Assembly: GCA_020853405.1 (NCBI GenBank)
Contig: JADYYZ010000122.1
Span: 1 to 5,863, forward strand
Source of the DNA: Acetobacteraceae bacterium
GTDB lineage: Bacteria; Pseudomonadota; Alphaproteobacteria; Acetobacterales; Acetobacteraceae
DNA: 5,863 nt
Direction of reading: 5' to 3'
Both the position numbers and the translations under genes were made by a program. This document shows positions 4,641 to 5,863 of the stretch, one piece after another. The notes beneath the pieces are model-generated. The model did no database searches, was not told the DNA's origin, and worked only from the letters and a program-made list of their open reading frames with translations. Each line of letters begins with the position of its first letter. Position 1 is the stretch's first letter.

Positions 4641-5863
4641 ATGCAGCGCGAGGCGATGGAATACGACGTGGTGATCGTCGGCGGCGGGCCTTCCGGCCTT
4701 GCCGCGGCAATCCGCCTGAAGCAGCTCGCCGCCGAAAGGGGGGCCGAGATCAGCGTCTGCCTGATCGAGAAGGGCTCCGAGATCGGCGCCCACATCCTGT
4801 CGGGTGCGGTGCTGGAACCGCGCGCGCTCGACGAGCTGATCCCCGACTGGAAAGCGCGCGAGGCACCATTGCTGACGCCGGCGGGCGAGGACCGGTTCCT
4901 GCTGCTCACCGAAAAGCGCGCCTGGACCTTCCCGACGCCGCCGCAGATGCACAATCACGGCAACTATGTCGTGTCGCTCGGCAACGTCGTGCGCTGGCTC
5001 GGCCGACAGGCCGAGGAGCTGGGCGTCGAGATCTATCCCGGCTTCGCCGGCGCCGAGGTGCTGTACGACGCTGCCGGTCGCGTCGTCGGTGTCGCCACCG
5101 GCGACATGGGCATCCGCAAGGACGGCACCAGGGGCCCGGACTACCAGCCCGGCATGGAGCTGCGCGCGCCCTATACGCTGGTTGCCGAAGGCTGCCGCGG
5201 TTCGCTGACCAAGCAGCTGGAAGCGCGCTTCGGCCTGCGCCAGGGCCATGACCCGCAGACCTACGGCATCGGCATCAAGGAACTGTGGGAGGTGCCCAAG
5301 GCGCAGCACCATCCGGGGCGCATCATCCACACCGTCGGCTGGCCGCTGCCGCGCGATGTCTATGGCGGCAGTTTCCTCTATTACTGGGGCGAGAACTTCC
5401 TGGCCTACGGCCTGGTGATCGGCCTTGATTACGCCAACCCCTTCTTCTCGCCGTTCGACGAAACGCAGCGCTTCAAGACGCACCCGGCGATCAGGAAACT
5501 GTTCGAGGGCGGCCGGCGCATCGGCTATGGCGCGCGGGCGCTGAACGAAGGCGGCTACCAGTCGATCCCTGAGCTGGTGTTTCCGGGCGGCGCGATCATC
5601 GGCGACTGCGCGGGATTCCTGAACGTGCCGAAGATCAAGGGCACGCACACCGCGATGAAATCCGGCATGTGCGCGGCGGAAGCGGTGGCCGAGGCGCTGG
5701 CCGGCGCCGATCGCCCCGCCGTGCTCGACTCCTACCCGAAGCGGCTCCAGGCATCGTGGGTGTGGCCGGAACTGCGGGCGGCGCGCAACATCCGCCCCGG
5801 CTTCAAGAAGTTCGGCTTCTGGGGCGGGCTGATGAACGCTGCCGTCGAGACCTACCTCACGCG
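4641..5863 (+). CDS. Electron-transfer flavoprotein-ubiquinone oxidoreductase, N-terminal three quarters (cut by right edge)
   Basis: The enzyme takes electrons from reduced electron-transfer flavoprotein, loaded by acyl-CoA and amino-acid catabolic dehydrogenases, and passes them to ubiquinone in the inner membrane. The 407 complete codons in the window begin with an FAD-binding Rossmann motif, YDVVIVGGGPSGLAAA (8-23). IEKGSEIGAHILSGAV follows at 42-57, TFPTPPQMHNHGNYVVSLGNVVRWL from about 97 and VAEGCRGSLTKQL in the middle. A second FAD segment, GDCAGFLNVPKIKGTHTAMKSG, starts at Gly321. This order is diagnostic of ETF-QO (ETFDH/FixC-like). Full-length family members have about 550 residues, so the C-terminal ferredoxin-like 4Fe-4S domain should lie beyond base 5863. 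The reading frame is open to the edge with no stop or frameshift. Start ATG 4641 has a good Shine-Dalgarno sequence. FixC is the shorter nitrogen-fixation relative; the ETF-QO reading is preferred from the motif wording, although the part that would settle it is missing. Confidence 0.95.
   Translation, partial: MQREAMEYDVVIVGGGPSGLAAAIRLKQLAAERGAEISVCLIEKGSEIGAHILSGAVLEPRALDELIPDWKAREAPLLTPAGEDRFLLLTEKRAWTFPTPPQMHNHGNYVVSLGNVVRWLGRQAEELGVEIYPGFAGAEVLYDAAGRVVGVATGDMGIRKDGTRGPDYQPGMELRAPYTLVAEGCRGSLTKQLEARFGLRQGHDPQTYGIGIKELWEVPKAQHHPGRIIHTVGWPLPRDVYGGSFLYYWGENFLAYGLVIGLDYANPFFSPFDETQRFKTHPAIRKLFEGGRRIGYGARALNEGGYQSIPELVFPGGAIIGDCAGFLNVPKIKGTHTAMKSGMCAAEAVAEALAGADRPAVLDSYPKRLQASWVWPELRAARNIRPGFKKFGFWGGLMNAAVETYLT

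Noticed and set aside
4506..5648. 5' extension of the uracil-DNA glycosylase frame across the ETF-QO gene, which would give a 659-residue protein.
   Set aside because: The extension is antisense to well-conserved ETF-QO sequence. Family members start near the ALAWQLAMGADEAV segment, so the start is taken near 4490.
1..5863. Search for an undescribed defence, mobile or secretion system.
   Set aside because: All six genes belong to recognised housekeeping or widespread families. There are no integrases, transposases, toxin-antitoxin pairs, repeats of CRISPR type or composition breaks that would point to an accessory island.

Overview
This is a GC-rich window whose third-position G/C bias and protein content suggest an alphaproteobacterium, most likely a sphingomonad (order Sphingomonadales). 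That assignment rests on remembered family resemblance of the proteins, not on a search. The window is densely coding. It holds six protein genes, two of them cut by the window edges, and I see no rRNA, tRNA, CRISPR array, insertion sequence or phage gene.

Layout from left to right. At 1-259 (minus strand) lies the N-terminal part of a PA0069-family radical SAM protein, which runs off the left edge. After a 57-base divergent intergenic region comes a plus-strand family-2 glycosyltransferase of the TIGR04283 type (about 317-1075). It converges, with a 3-base gap, on a minus-strand block: moaB (1079-1642, molybdenum cofactor family) preceded 16 bases upstream by a Slt70-like lytic transglycosylase (1659-3488). 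These two very probably share a transcript. A 180-base AT-richer leader (3489-3668) separates the transglycosylase from a third minus-strand gene, a family-4-like uracil-DNA glycosylase (3669 to about 4490). Divergent from it, on the plus strand, is electron-transfer flavoprotein-ubiquinone oxidoreductase (4641 to beyond 5863), cut by the right edge before its C-terminal iron-sulphur domain.

The genes do not form a single pathway. They cover cell-wall turnover (transglycosylase), cofactor synthesis (MoaB), base-excision repair (uracil-DNA glycosylase), respiratory electron entry from flavoprotein dehydrogenases (ETF-QO), a glycosyltransferase of unknown acceptor and a radical SAM protein of unknown function. 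This is a chromosomal housekeeping neighbourhood. I found no convincing undescribed multi-gene system.

The points most worth a second look are small. The uracil-DNA glycosylase keeps its catalytic motifs but has only one cysteine, so it cannot carry the 4Fe-4S cluster normal for family 4. An imperfect 21/22-base tandem repeat and a separate 16-base dyad lie in the leader of the transglycosylase gene. A perfect 7-base inverted repeat lies in the divergent region at 260-296. Start codons of the glycosyltransferase and of the uracil-DNA glycosylase are uncertain because neither has a clear ribosome binding site.
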